64,000 nt of DNA. Origin: Pseudoalteromonas sp. OOF1S-7. Lineage in GTDB: Bacteria; Pseudomonadota; Gammaproteobacteria; Enterobacterales; Alteromonadaceae. This document shows, in pieces, positions 44,073 through 52,713 of this stretch. The stretch spans positions 186,001-250,000 of the forward strand of contig NZ_JAKRFZ010000001.1 of NCBI RefSeq assembly GCF_022347765.1. Direction: 5' to 3'. Within the stretch, counting starts at the first letter, position 1, and each line of letters begins with the position of its first letter. A program made the translations under genes and the position numbers. The notes under the pieces were generated by a model that saw nothing but the letters and a program-made list of their open reading frames with translations, searched no databases and was not told where the DNA came from.

Positions 44073-44609
44073 TTAAGCGTGGCAACCACATTTACCTTCG
44101 CCATACTTCCCTTCTTTTTTGGCATTGCCACCGCATTTACCTTCGCCGCACTTGCCTTCTTTTTTACCTTTGGCATCGCCGCCACATTTACCTTCGCCGC
44201 ATTTGCCTTCTTTTTTACCTTTGGCATCGCCACCACATTTACCTTCGCCGCACTTGCCCTCTTTTTTACCTTTGGCATCGCCGCCACATTTACCTTCGCC
44301 GCATTTGCCCTCTTTTTTACCTTTGGCATCGCCGCCACATTTACCTTCGCCGCATTTGCCCTCTTTTTTACCTTTGGCATCGCCGCCGCATTTACCTTCG
44401 CCGCACTTGCCCTCTTTTTTACCTTTGGCATCGCCGCCGCATTTACCTTCACCACATTTTCCTTCACCGGCATCTAACTGATACCCTGCTGTCAATTGCT
44501 CAAAGCTAAATGGGTTGGCAGCAGCCTCTGGCGCACTAAAAGTTGCAGCAGTTACAACTGCCGCGCCTAATGTCATTGCTAGTGTGTTGGTTTTTTTTAC
44601 TGATTTCAT
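44073..44609 (-). CDS. bufA: Bufferin/HvfA-type RiPP precursor with fifteen EGKC motifs
   Basis: A 178-residue exported precursor. Residues 1-32 are a signal peptide (AMTLGAAVVTAATFSAPEAAA). After 'NPFSFEQLTAGYQLDAG' come six exact 17-residue units (EGKCGEGKCGGDAKGKK), one shorter unit ending GGNAKK, and a tail EGKYGEGKCGCHA. EGKC occurs 15 times; once it reads EGKY. There are 16 cysteines. In Haemophilus HvfA the EGKCG cysteines are converted to a copper-binding heterocycle. Relatives usually carry far fewer motifs. ATG at 44609 has GAGAG upstream; a TTG five codons earlier is less likely. First gene of the operon. Confidence 0.93.
   Translation of the reverse strand: MKSVKKTNTLAMTLGAAVVTAATFSAPEAAANPFSFEQLTAGYQLDAGEGKCGEGKCGGDAKGKKEGKCGEGKCGGDAKGKKEGKCGEGKCGGDAKGKKEGKCGEGKCGGDAKGKKEGKCGEGKCGGDAKGKKEGKCGEGKCGGDAKGKKEGKCGEGKCGGNAKKEGKYGEGKCGCHA
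44160..44465 (-). repeat. Six tandem 51-base repeats within the RiPP precursor gene
   Basis: Six units of 51 bases, in frame, coding the 17-residue unit. The copies differ only at a few third positions, so copy number is likely to change by slippage or recombination. Confidence 0.92.
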
Positions 44610-44774
44610 GTTGTTCTCTCTCAATCGGTAGCTATAAAAAATGGATGATTTGCATAGTAGACCACGGACTGAAGATATTTATTTCAGCTTTGAGAAATTT
44701 TTATCTTCACTTCCCTATTAATAAATCTGTTTCTCTCGTATAGAATAGCGCGAATTTTTTCTGGTGCGGTAATA

Positions 44775-45767
44775 ATGAAATTATTTTTGGCCCCAATGGA
44801 GGGCGTTGTCGACTTTAAAATGCGCGAATTACTCACAAACCTCGGTGGGTACGACATGTGCGTTACTGAGTTTATCCGAGTTGTAGACCTGACGCTACCG
44901 CGACGCGTTTTTATTCGCTATTGCCCTGAGCTGTTAAACGGAGGATTAACCCAAGCGGGTACACCCGTGCGTATTCAGTTGCTCGGCCAGGTGCCCCACG
45001 CACTGGCGGCCAATGCCAGAAAAGCCGTTAAATTGGGGTCACACGGTGTTGACCTTAACTTTGGCTGTCCAGCTAAAACCGTTAACAAAAGTAAAGGCGG
45101 CGCCGTATTGCTCAAAGAGCCCGAGCAAATCTACCAGATTATTCGGGCTGTACGCGAGGCCGTGCCACCAGAGCATGAAGTCAGTGCAAAAATTCGTCTG
45201 GGGTTTGATGACGATGCAAACAGCACAGAAATTGTCGATGCCGTACAAAGCGCCGGTGCATCCAGCCTGGTGATCCACGCCCGCACCAAACGCGATGGCT
45301 ATAAACCACCTGCCTATTGGGAAAAAATTCCGCCGCTTTTGGATCGCCTGACTATTCCTGTGGTCGCCAATGGCGAAATCTGGCAGGTAGAAGATGCAAT
45401 ACGTTGCCAGCAGCGTAGCGCCTGCGACAACCTAATGCTGGGACGAGGTGCACTGGCTACGCCGGACCTGGCCGCAAAGATAAAAGCCCATGTGGAAGGA
45501 CGCGAATACCGACCGCTTGAGTGGCAGGAAGTGGTTTATCATATATTACACTCCTCAATGCATCAGGACCCCGAGGTAGGTGAAAAATACTTTTCGTCGC
45601 GTACGAAGCAATGGCTTGGTTACTTAAAGTTACAGTACCCACAGGCACACACATTATTTGATGAAATAAAGCGCCTGAAAAGCAAAGATGATGTGGTATC
45701 TGTGCTTGATAAATACGCAAAGTCTCCGCTGCTTGATTCAAATCATAACAATGAGCCTGCTGCCTAA
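44775..45767 (+). CDS. dusC: tRNA-dihydrouridine(16) synthase
   Basis: A 330-residue FMN enzyme reducing uridine 16 of tRNA. 'MKLFLAPMEGVVDFKMRELL' is the DusC start, the catalytic cysteine lies in LNFGCPAKTVN, and 'SAKIRLGFDD', 'LVIHARTKRDGYKPPAYW' and 'VVANGEIW' are the FMN and tRNA motifs. The DusC form is told by its MEGVVD and short N terminus. Length is typical. A TraR/DksA-like gene follows 35 bases after it. Confidence 0.95.
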   Translation: MKLFLAPMEGVVDFKMRELLTNLGGYDMCVTEFIRVVDLTLPRRVFIRYCPELLNGGLTQAGTPVRIQLLGQVPHALAANARKAVKLGSHGVDLNFGCPAKTVNKSKGGAVLLKEPEQIYQIIRAVREAVPPEHEVSAKIRLGFDDDANSTEIVDAVQSAGASSLVIHARTKRDGYKPPAYWEKIPPLLDRLTIPVVANGEIWQVEDAIRCQQRSACDNLMLGRGALATPDLAAKIKAHVEGREYRPLEWQEVVYHILHSSMHQDPEVGEKYFSSRTKQWLGYLKLQYPQAHTLFDEIKRLKSKDDVVSVLDKYAKSPLLDSNHNNEPAA

Positions 45768-45802
45768 TAGATAATGGATGCTCATAAAAGGAGAAGAGCG
45801 CC

Positions 45803-46156
45803 ATGAATGAGAATTTAAGAAATCACTACCAGGTAAAATTGCAGGCTGAGCTCGACCAGATCCGACATGAGTTTCTTGCGGATTTGAAGCAAGCCAGTAA
45901 CCACGCAACCGAGGCGTTGATCAATACCTTACAATCATCACCGCCACATGAGTGGGTTGATATCGCCACTGATCGTATCTGCCCAGGTCAGTTTCCTAAC
46001 TTTGAACGCCTGGTAAAAGTCGAAGCCGCTATTTGCCAGATGGACATCGGTCAGTTTGGTTACTGCTGTGACTGTGAGAAGAAAATTGAAGACACCCTGC
46101 TCGCCGTTGACCCGGCGGCGCAAAGGTGCCTTGACTGTGTCGCTAAGCAGAAGTAA
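45803..46156 (+). CDS. TraR/DksA-type zinc-finger protein
   Basis: A 117-residue protein: helical first half and a C4 zinc finger in 'FGYCCDCEKKIEDTLLAVDPAAQRCLDCVAKQK'. DksA relatives bind in the RNA polymerase secondary channel; short forms like this often have that or an unknown role. The coiled-coil tip lacks an obvious DxxDxA motif. AAGGAG lies 12 bases before the ATG. Probably co-transcribed with dusC; its end overlaps the convergent DUF3080 gene by 14 bases. Confidence 0.87.
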   Translation: MNENLRNHYQVKLQAELDQIRHEFLADLKQASNHATEALINTLQSSPPHEWVDIATDRICPGQFPNFERLVKVEAAICQMDIGQFGYCCDCEKKIEDTLLAVDPAAQRCLDCVAKQK

Positions 46157-47162
46157 TTTGGCTTAATAACACAAAACTGGTCGCAGGAAAGAAAAGGATG
46201 TTTTTAAGCACACCCCGGGCCTGGTCTTCATTCAGCGCTAACCTTGATTGCAGAGCCAACAGAGCTTGTGTCTGTGACCAGGCATAATAATGCACACCCA
46301 GGTCCACTTCCATCATGGCTGCGGCGAACTGAGTTTCGCCTTTAGTCAGTGTCCGGTTACATTGGCTGATAGTCTGTTGCAAAGACACGAACCCATCTCG
46401 CCAGTTGAGCCCTGCTCGCTTATCACATCCAGCAAGAAGCTGATGTACTAGCGGCTCATTCAGACTGAAGTCAAGCCACTGAACTCCCTCACTCGCTTCG
46501 CCAGTTACGCCCTGTAACTCACTGAGCAAAGTTTCGGGTGCCGTCACTGAACTACTGTAGAAATTGAGTTTACTTTGATACCACTCTTTACCGTTGGGCA
46601 GCTGGTACATACCCAGGGATGATCTGACCCGGTAGCGTTCCAGGTACTCCACCAGACGTTGCGCAGCTTCGGAATGTTTGGTGATATCAGGCGTCAAATA
46701 ATCAAGCAGCTGCTGCCTTTCAACCCGACTTAATATAATTTTACTTTCCCGGGCCTGGTTAAGTCGTATTTCAACATAGCCGTACCAGGCATCCACCTGA
46801 GACGACGACACCTGGTACTCCTTTACAATCTCTGGAAGATTTAAATGTATAGGCCAGGGTAAAAAGCGCTCGGGATATCGCTGCTGTATAATCAGGTACT
46901 GGACTTCCTGCGCCTCTGCTTCCCCGAAATGACTCAGATCTGCGCTTTGTAAGATATCGTGTCGTTGTTTTAAGTAAGCCTCTGTAAAAGGAAGTTCTGA
47001 ATGGCCCTCAGTGTGTGGCTCTGTCGAATATGAAAACCAATTGAGATGTTTAAGTTGCTTAGATAAGTCTGCGTGCGAGAGCTTTACTTGCGGCTCTGTG
47101 CAGCCGCTGATCATAGTCAGCAACAGAAGTGCTGAGGACACATAACGCCGAGAGGTTTTCAT
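46143..47162 (-). CDS. DUF3080 family lipoprotein
   Basis: A 339-residue lipoprotein (lipobox MISGC, Cys21). Helical; 'LKHLNWFSYSTEPHTEGHSELPF...' and 'SSLGMYQLPNGKEWYQSKLNFYSSSVTAPETL' fit DUF3080, known in Vibrio, Shewanella and Pseudoalteromonas. Function unknown, presumably periplasmic. Signals for its promoter are not evident in the 200 bases upstream. Confidence 0.83.
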   Translation of the reverse strand: MKTSRRYVSSALLLLTMISGCTEPQVKLSHADLSKQLKHLNWFSYSTEPHTEGHSELPFTEAYLKQRHDILQSADLSHFGEAEAQEVQYLIIQQRYPERFLPWPIHLNLPEIVKEYQVSSSQVDAWYGYVEIRLNQARESKIILSRVERQQLLDYLTPDITKHSEAAQRLVEYLERYRVRSSLGMYQLPNGKEWYQSKLNFYSSSVTAPETLLSELQGVTGEASEGVQWLDFSLNEPLVHQLLAGCDKRAGLNWRDGFVSLQQTISQCNRTLTKGETQFAAAMMEVDLGVHYYAWSQTQALLALQSRLALNEDQARGVLKNILFFPATSFVLLSQITSA

Positions 47163-47334
47163 GTCAGTTTATTCACCTTGTTTCACTGTGCAGACATGTA
47201 CCAGACATAACTGCTCTAAATCAGGTTAAGTTATACCAAAGAAGAGATATTTTATAACTTAAATCAGAGTTCTAGAATGAAAGAATGCGTTGCAAGTACT
47301 CAAGCACCGGGCTTTTTCCGTGCACCATAAAAGC

Positions 47335-47358
47335 AAAAAGCCCCTTACGGGGCTTTTT
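47335..47358 (-). terminator. Terminator of the TonB transport cluster
   Basis: Perfect stem AAAAAGCCCC / GGGGCTTTTT around a TTAC loop, 6 bases beyond the last gene's stop. Confidence 0.92.
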
Positions 47359-47363
47359 CTGTA

Positions 47364-48626
47364 TTAAAGGCTGATGCCTTTACGCTGTGCTTTCTCTTTA
47401 ATAAAAGAGGCCCAGCTGCGAGCAAATTTGCGTGTTCTAGGATCTTCCTGAGCCTTAACAATCGCCGTGTATGCTTGCTTATACTTTTCCTGATACAGGT
47501 AAGCTTCTGCCAGGTCAGAGTAGATTGTGCCTTTTTTATCAGAGCCCAGTTCCAGCGCTTTGTTCAGACGAACAACTGCTGCACTGTACTGCTGATCCTG
47601 AAGTAACAAACTACCCGCTTTGCGGTATAACTCAGCATCGTCTTCAAACTTAGCAGCTTCCTCATAGTACTTAGCCGCATCACTGATGTGCTTAGCCTGA
47701 TGATAGTAGCTGGCAATTGCCGTAACGTTTTGCTTAGTGCGCTTAACCTTCTCCTCTTTGACCGATTTTTCCATGACCTGAGCGGCTTTGTATGGAATTT
47801 CGTTCAATGAGTAGTAGCTGCTCAGAATTTTATAATGGTTCTCTTTTTCGAAATAACCATTCTGATAAGCCACTTCCATCACGGTCTGACCTTTTTTGTA
47901 GTCTTCCGTTTGCATGTAGAAGGAGCCCAGCTGAGTCCATGACTTAGGATCATCAGGGAACAGCTTCACCAGCTCTTCAGCCACCTTAACGGCGTTTTTG
48001 AACTGCTTCAGCTCAAAGTAAGAACCAATTTTAAGCATGTAGAATGACTTGTTAGGTTCTTCTTTGTTCAGTGCAATTGCTTGGTCCGCAGGCTCAATGA
48101 CATCTCTGTACTTTTTCAGTTCATAGTTTGCCTGAGCGATACGACCATATACTTTCGCATCTTGTTCACCGGTGAAATCCATCCAGTCATAGTAAGATTT
48201 CTTAGCACCTTCGTACTGCTCTGTACCAATCAGAAGGTCACCCAACAGCTTGATCAAATCGCCCTGATCTTTGAAGTTCAGCACGTCTGGCGCGATTGCC
48301 TGACGGATGTACTTAATTGCTGTTTGATACTCTTCTTTCTGAGCATACAAGTTACCCAGGTAACGGTTTACTGTGGCGCGGTCAAACTCGTCAGACGCGT
48401 CAATTTCGAGCAATAATGCAATTGCTTCATCAACTTTGTCTTCGTTGTACAAGTCAAACGCTTTGATAACCTTTTTACCAACTCGCTCACCCATAACCTT
48501 CGTTTTGGCATTCTTGCGTTCTTCAATCTTTGCTGGATCTGGGGCCGCAAAAGCGGCAGTGCTTAAAGCACCGCCTGCCAAAGACATCATCAGAGCAAGA
48601 GCTGTTGCTTTAGACATTTGCTTCAT
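47364..48626 (-). CDS. Tetratricopeptide-repeat periplasmic protein of the TonB2 cluster
   Basis: A 420-residue exported protein with signal peptide (ends AFAA, about residue 28) and at least eight TPR-like helical pairs from 'AFDLYNEDKVDEAIALLLEID' to 'KYKQAYTAIVKAQED'. Genes of this kind close the TtpC-ExbB2-ExbD2-TonB2 cluster in Vibrio and Shewanella, and likely give a scaffold in the periplasm for TonB2 or receptors. It starts 12 bases after the tonB stop region and is followed by the cluster terminator. Confidence 0.9.
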   Translation of the reverse strand: MKQMSKATALALMMSLAGGALSTAAFAAPDPAKIEERKNAKTKVMGERVGKKVIKAFDLYNEDKVDEAIALLLEIDASDEFDRATVNRYLGNLYAQKEEYQTAIKYIRQAIAPDVLNFKDQGDLIKLLGDLLIGTEQYEGAKKSYYDWMDFTGEQDAKVYGRIAQANYELKKYRDVIEPADQAIALNKEEPNKSFYMLKIGSYFELKQFKNAVKVAEELVKLFPDDPKSWTQLGSFYMQTEDYKKGQTVMEVAYQNGYFEKENHYKILSSYYSLNEIPYKAAQVMEKSVKEEKVKRTKQNVTAIASYYHQAKHISDAAKYYEEAAKFEDDAELYRKAGSLLLQDQQYSAAVVRLNKALELGSDKKGTIYSDLAEAYLYQEKYKQAYTAIVKAQEDPRTRKFARSWASFIKEKAQRKGISL

Positions 48627-48637
48627 ACCTTACTCCC

Positions 48638-49252
48638 CTAGTCTTGGTTAAGTTTAAAGTCAAGTTGTACAGTAATACCAGGTTGCTTTTGCGGCTTACC
48701 ATCAACGATTTTAGGTCTGTACTTCCATTTGCGAAGCGCACGTTTTGCTTCACGATTGAAAATACGCTTTGGTTCAGCATCGATGATCTCAATGTCATCT
48801 ACACCGCCCAGCTCATTGATAGTGAAGCGCAGCTGTACCCAGCCTTCTTTACCATCACGCGCTGCTTGAGGCGGATACTTAGGTTCGATACGAACGATAG
48901 GTGTTGCTTCACCGTCACGACCGAAATCACCAGGACCACTTAAACCACCAGCTGTGCCACCGATGTTGATGCTAGGCATGTTAAAGCCAATTGCACCTGC
49001 ATTCGGGTTAGCATTCTCAGGCTGAGGCGGCTGCGGTTTAGGCGGCTGCTTTGGCGGTGGAGGAGGCGGAGGCGGTACACGCTTCCTCTCCTGCACATCT
49101 GATTCAGGCGGATTCGACATAATCTCGACTATGATCTCTTCCTTCTTATTGTCAGCCCTATCCGCTCCTCCTGAGATAAGATAGGACATAAAGAAGAATA
49201 AGCCGAAGGTTACTGCCCCACCTGCAAGAAGTGAAAACAGAAATCGAATCAT
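48638..49252 (-). CDS. tonB: TonB2-type energy transducer
   Basis: A 204-residue protein with one N-terminal membrane anchor, a Pro/Lys-rich rigid segment (VPPPPPPPPKQPPKPQPPQP) and a C-terminal TonB domain with 'PKYPPQAARDGKEGWVQLRFTINELGGVDDIEIID' and 'ALRKWKYRPKIVDG'. It carries energy from ExbB/ExbD to outer-membrane receptors. ATG at 49252 shares one base with the exbD stop; GTG at 49255 is possible. TonB2-class proteins are shorter than E. coli TonB (239). Confidence 0.95.
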   Translation of the reverse strand: MIRFLFSLLAGGAVTFGLFFFMSYLISGGADRADNKKEEIIVEIMSNPPESDVQERKRVPPPPPPPPKQPPKPQPPQPENANPNAGAIGFNMPSINIGGTAGGLSGPGDFGRDGEATPIVRIEPKYPPQAARDGKEGWVQLRFTINELGGVDDIEIIDAEPKRIFNREAKRALRKWKYRPKIVDGKPQKQPGITVQLDFKLNQD

Positions 49253-49656
49253 CACTTAGCTCCAGCTATTGAAATCTTCAAGGCGTCGTCAGTTGCCTTA
49301 ATCTGGTCCATTACCTTAACAACCACACCGTGTTTCGCGCCTTTATCCGCCTGGATAATAACGGTCTCGGTTTGTTGCTCAGCTAATAGATTTTCAAGGT
49401 TCGCACTTACACGCTCAACATCAACCTGACGCTTATCCATCCAGATCTCACCGTTTTCACGGATTGCGATGAAGATGTTCGCATTCTTGGTTTGTTGTGC
49501 CTGCGCAGCTTTTGGCTTTTTAACTTCAATACCGGCCTCTTTAACAAAAGAGGTAGTAACGATGAAGAAGATCAACATGATGAATACGATGTCAAGCATC
49601 GGGGTCATGTCTACTGCTGCTTCTTCTTCCTCACGAAAACGTTGTTTACGTGCCAT
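49252..49656 (-). CDS. exbD: ExbD-family biopolymer transport protein
   Basis: A 134-residue protein with one membrane helix holding the essential Asp in 'VDMTPMLDIVFIMLIFFIVTTSF' (the second Asp lies within the helix) and a periplasmic domain. With ExbB it forms the proton-driven motor for TonB. Gene spacing: 14 bases after exbB; overlaps tonB by one base. Confidence 0.96.
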   Translation of the reverse strand: MARKQRFREEEEAAVDMTPMLDIVFIMLIFFIVTTSFVKEAGIEVKKPKAAQAQQTKNANIFIAIRENGEIWMDKRQVDVERVSANLENLLAEQQTETVIIQADKGAKHGVVVKVMDQIKATDDALKISIAGAK

Positions 49657-49670
49657 AATAAAATCTCTCT

Positions 49671-50195
49671 CTAGTGATGTGGCAAGCTATCAATTAGTTT
49701 CTCTTTAGCCATCTTCGCTCTCGCTTCAAGACGGGTGCTAAAGAATACACCTGATAGTGCCGCAACCATTCCAGCCATTGTTGGTATCGTTGCCATTGAG
49801 ATGCCTGAGGCCATCAATCGAGGGTTACCTGTACCTTGTGTAGCCATGGTTTCGAATACCGAAATCATACCTGTCACTGTACCGAGTAGACCGATTAACG
49901 GACACATTGCAACCAATGTTTTGATAATCAACATGCGCTCATCTAATTTTTCAGACGCTTCAGAAATCCATGCATCGCGGATTCTGTGTGCGTACCAAGA
50001 TGTAGTATCTTGGCGGGCATCCCATCTGGCTACAATTCCCTTTTTAATTTTAGGAAATTCAGCCAATAGGAACCAATAGCGCTCAATCATTAATACCCAC
50101 ATTAGAAAGAGTGCTATCGCGACCACGTATAATACATCGCCGCCTGTAGCAACAAAATCCCTGATAGATTCCCACGTCTCCACCAGGACTAGCAT
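49671..50195 (-). CDS. exbB: ExbB-family biopolymer transport protein
   Basis: A 174-residue MotA/TolQ/ExbB protein with three helices; 'LVAMCPLIGLLGTVTGMISVFETMATQG' and 'GISMATIPTMAGMVAALSGVFFSTRLE' are the pore-forming helices with conserved threonines. Short ExbB2 form. ATG shares one base with the TtpC stop codon. Confidence 0.96.
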   Translation of the reverse strand: MLVLVETWESIRDFVATGGDVLYVVAIALFLMWVLMIERYWFLLAEFPKIKKGIVARWDARQDTTSWYAHRIRDAWISEASEKLDERMLIIKTLVAMCPLIGLLGTVTGMISVFETMATQGTGNPRLMASGISMATIPTMAGMVAALSGVFFSTRLEARAKMAKEKLIDSLPHH

Positions 50196-51559
50196 TATGC
50201 TCTCTCCTTCTCCGCGTGCGCAGCAACGATACCCGCGCTTTGCTCGTCAAGAATGTGTAGGATAGATTTACTACGACCCGCAACAATAGCGTGAAGTAGG
50301 ATTAACGGTAGCGCAGCAATTAGACCAAGCGCAGTAGTAACAAGAGCTAGAGAGATGTTACCTGCCATGATCTTCGGATCACCAGTACCAAATAGTGTGA
50401 TTGATTCGAACGTCAGGATCATACCAACAACCGTACCTAGTAGACCTAGTAGCGGTGCGATAGCTGCAAGGATCTTGATGATGTTGATACCAGCTTCGAT
50501 GCGAGGCGTTTCACGTAGAATTGCTTCGTCAAGTTTAAGCTCAAGGTTTTCAACGTCTTGGTTCTTGTTATCGTGGTACACTTTCAAGATACGACCCAGT
50601 GGGTTGCTGTCACTTGGGTTGTTAGCGTTCTTGATTTGCGACTTGATCTTCGCACCAACCAGCATTAGGTCTAGGAAACGAACAACAGCGATCAACGCAC
50701 CTAGTGCCAGCAACGCAGTGATGATGTAACCTACAGTGTCACCCTGGTGCCAACGTTCTTCAACCGTTGCACGCTGAGTATTCAGACGCAGGATAGCACC
50801 ACGCGTTGGGTCAACAACGAAAGGTGTGTACTGATCAGCAGACGTGCTCAGAAGATCAGCAACAGTTGCCAGAACGTCTGAAGAAGGCTGCTTACCTAGT
50901 GGTACGATTTGCTTGTTTTCTGGATCGTAAACAACGTAACCGTCTTTAGTTACCAGGTTGAAGTTACCAACACGCGTTACTTGTTTAACATTGATGTCGC
51001 CGCTTAGCTCTGCTACTTCAGATTCGAAAGTAGAGATCTTCGCAGACTCAGTCATTTCAGTCTGGAACGCAATCCAAAGCTCTTCCAGCTCACGCGTAGT
51101 TGGTAGTTCTTTAGCAGCGGCCAGTGAACGAAGTACTTCTGAGCGTCCAGGCTTTTCAGCACTGATGATAGACGCTTCGATTGCACCGATTGCTTCAGCA
51201 GCGTTACGACGTACCACACCGAACATCTCGCCCAGGGTACCCTGTGCGTTAAGTAGTTCAGTTTCTTTCTCAGCCAGTGTTACTTCGTTTTGCTTGAATT
51301 GCTTGTTAAGACGCTCACCACGTGCTTTTTCAGCAGCAAGGTCGCGCTTAGCTTTGTTCAGCAAAGCTTGCTTGTCAGCACGATCTGACAGGAACTCTTG
51401 TTCACGAGCTTTGTTGATTTTACCTTCAGAGATACGGTTCTGCTTTACTTGCTCTAGGATTTTATCCAGAGACTCAGTGTTAGCGTGTGCGTTCAACGCG
51501 CCACCAGCAGAAACTGTTAATGCTGCAGCAACGGCAAAACCTTTAAATAGTTTCTTCAT
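50195..51559 (-). CDS. ttpC: TtpC-like ExbB/TolQ-family protein with periplasmic extension
   Basis: A 454-residue protein: signal peptide (ends NAHA), about 230 residues of periplasmic coiled coil ('QNRISEGKINKAREQEFLSDRADKQALLNKAKRDLAAEK...'), then three membrane helices with the ExbB core 'ILAAIAPLLGLLGTVVGMILTFESITLFG'. TtpC is needed for TonB2-dependent iron uptake in Vibrio. It starts 7 bases after the DUF3450 gene stop. Confidence 0.92.
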   Translation of the reverse strand: MKKLFKGFAVAAALTVSAGGALNAHANTESLDKILEQVKQNRISEGKINKAREQEFLSDRADKQALLNKAKRDLAAEKARGERLNKQFKQNEVTLAEKETELLNAQGTLGEMFGVVRRNAAEAIGAIEASIISAEKPGRSEVLRSLAAAKELPTTRELEELWIAFQTEMTESAKISTFESEVAELSGDINVKQVTRVGNFNLVTKDGYVVYDPENKQIVPLGKQPSSDVLATVADLLSTSADQYTPFVVDPTRGAILRLNTQRATVEERWHQGDTVGYIITALLALGALIAVVRFLDLMLVGAKIKSQIKNANNPSDSNPLGRILKVYHDNKNQDVENLELKLDEAILRETPRIEAGINIIKILAAIAPLLGLLGTVVGMILTFESITLFGTGDPKIMAGNISLALVTTALGLIAALPLILLHAIVAGRSKSILHILDEQSAGIVAAHAEKERA

Positions 51560-51565
51560 GTTTTA

Positions 51566-52336
51566 TTACTCCGCGCCGAAAATAGGTAGTTTAACTAGTT
51601 CTGGGGCAGCCTGACCACGTGCGATACGGATCATGTCTTTGATAGGCTTAAGGTATTCTTCACCTAGCTGATCCCACTGCTTGCTGCTGGTGTTCCAAAC
51701 CCACGCTTGCTTCTGGTCAAAAGACTGAGCAACATATGCGATACGGCCTAAACGGGCGAAGTCAACATTGATGTTTTTACCGCTGATTTCAAGTGAACCC
51801 TGAGAAGCAACCATTGCTGAACCGTAGTTAGTTTCAATGCTGTATGCTTCAAGTACCTGACGGTATTTTTCAGACGTCGTTACTTTCGCGTTAGTAAGCG
51901 TTTCACGTAGTCTTTCAATGCGCTCTAGACGCTTTTCAGTATCAAACGGCACGTCCGCTTTGATGAATTGCTCGAGTGTATCAATCATGCGATACATCAA
52001 AGGCACAACGTCTTGCTTAGTTTTATCAACCGTCGCGATCTGACGTTCTAGAGATTCGATATTTGCATTTTGGTCTGCAACCAAACGTGCTACGTGGTCG
52101 TTGTAAACTTTCAGAAGTTCTGTTTCGTCAACAATTCCACGGTACTCAGCTACCATTTCGATAGTTTGACCGTAGATACCATCAATCTTGTCTTGAGACT
52201 TTTTAGCAGCCGTTTGAGTTTGCTGACCTACTTTTTGTATGTCATTCAAAGGATCTGCCATCACATTGCTGCTTGCAATTGCCGCTGCGCCAAAAAGCGC
52301 TGAAGCTACAAGGCTCTTTCTGATTTTAACAGACAT
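51566..52336 (-). CDS. DUF3450 family periplasmic protein
   Basis: A 256-residue exported protein (signal peptide ends SNVMA) with a long coiled coil ('QTQTAAKKSQDKIDGIYGQTIEMVAEYRGIVDETELLKVYNDHV') and a C-terminal domain ending 'APELVKLPIF'. DUF3450 genes lead the TonB2-type clusters. ATG at 52336 is preferred over an in-frame TTG three codons upstream, since GGGA fits it better. Confidence 0.93.
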   Translation of the reverse strand: MSVKIRKSLVASALFGAAAIASSNVMADPLNDIQKVGQQTQTAAKKSQDKIDGIYGQTIEMVAEYRGIVDETELLKVYNDHVARLVADQNANIESLERQIATVDKTKQDVVPLMYRMIDTLEQFIKADVPFDTEKRLERIERLRETLTNAKVTTSEKYRQVLEAYSIETNYGSAMVASQGSLEISGKNINVDFARLGRIAYVAQSFDQKQAWVWNTSSKQWDQLGEEYLKPIKDMIRIARGQAAPELVKLPIFGAE

Positions 52337-52713
52337 AGTTCCCAACCAATTAAGTAATGTTACTTTTATAATTTTTGCACTCTCTTAGAGAGTACCCCGG
52401 ATACTTTTAGCAGTATCAACCGTGCAATAATGCTAAATGCTATAGCCCATGTCAACTTCATGTTTAAAACAATTTTTGCTTGTCGCGATGAAATAAATTG
52501 AAAAAAAACATTGTATTAACAAGGAAACCAAGAATAAAAACCTTAAGCACTTATATTTCATACACAAAGCAACTTTATTTACATTTTATTACAGCCATTT
52601 AGGCCCAATTAGCCACCTTTATTTTGCATGATTCCACATTCTATTTCGTTTTTAATATCAAGCTACTAGACGTATTGAGCACACTTAGCGTCCAGGTTTA
52701 CGCAACAGTGAAA
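52337..52713. other. Promoter region of the TonB2 cluster
   Basis: 377 AT-rich bases between two minus-strand genes, with no gene or clear terminator. It should carry the cluster promoter; no Fur-type site stood out by eye. Confidence 0.45.

Noticed and set aside
44160-44465. Regular repeats considered as a CRISPR array
   Set aside because: The units are directly abutting with no spacers and code for an in-frame peptide repeat.
44079-44481. Long repetitive open frames antisense to the RiPP precursor
   Set aside because: They are mirror frames of the 51-base repeats and lack start signals.
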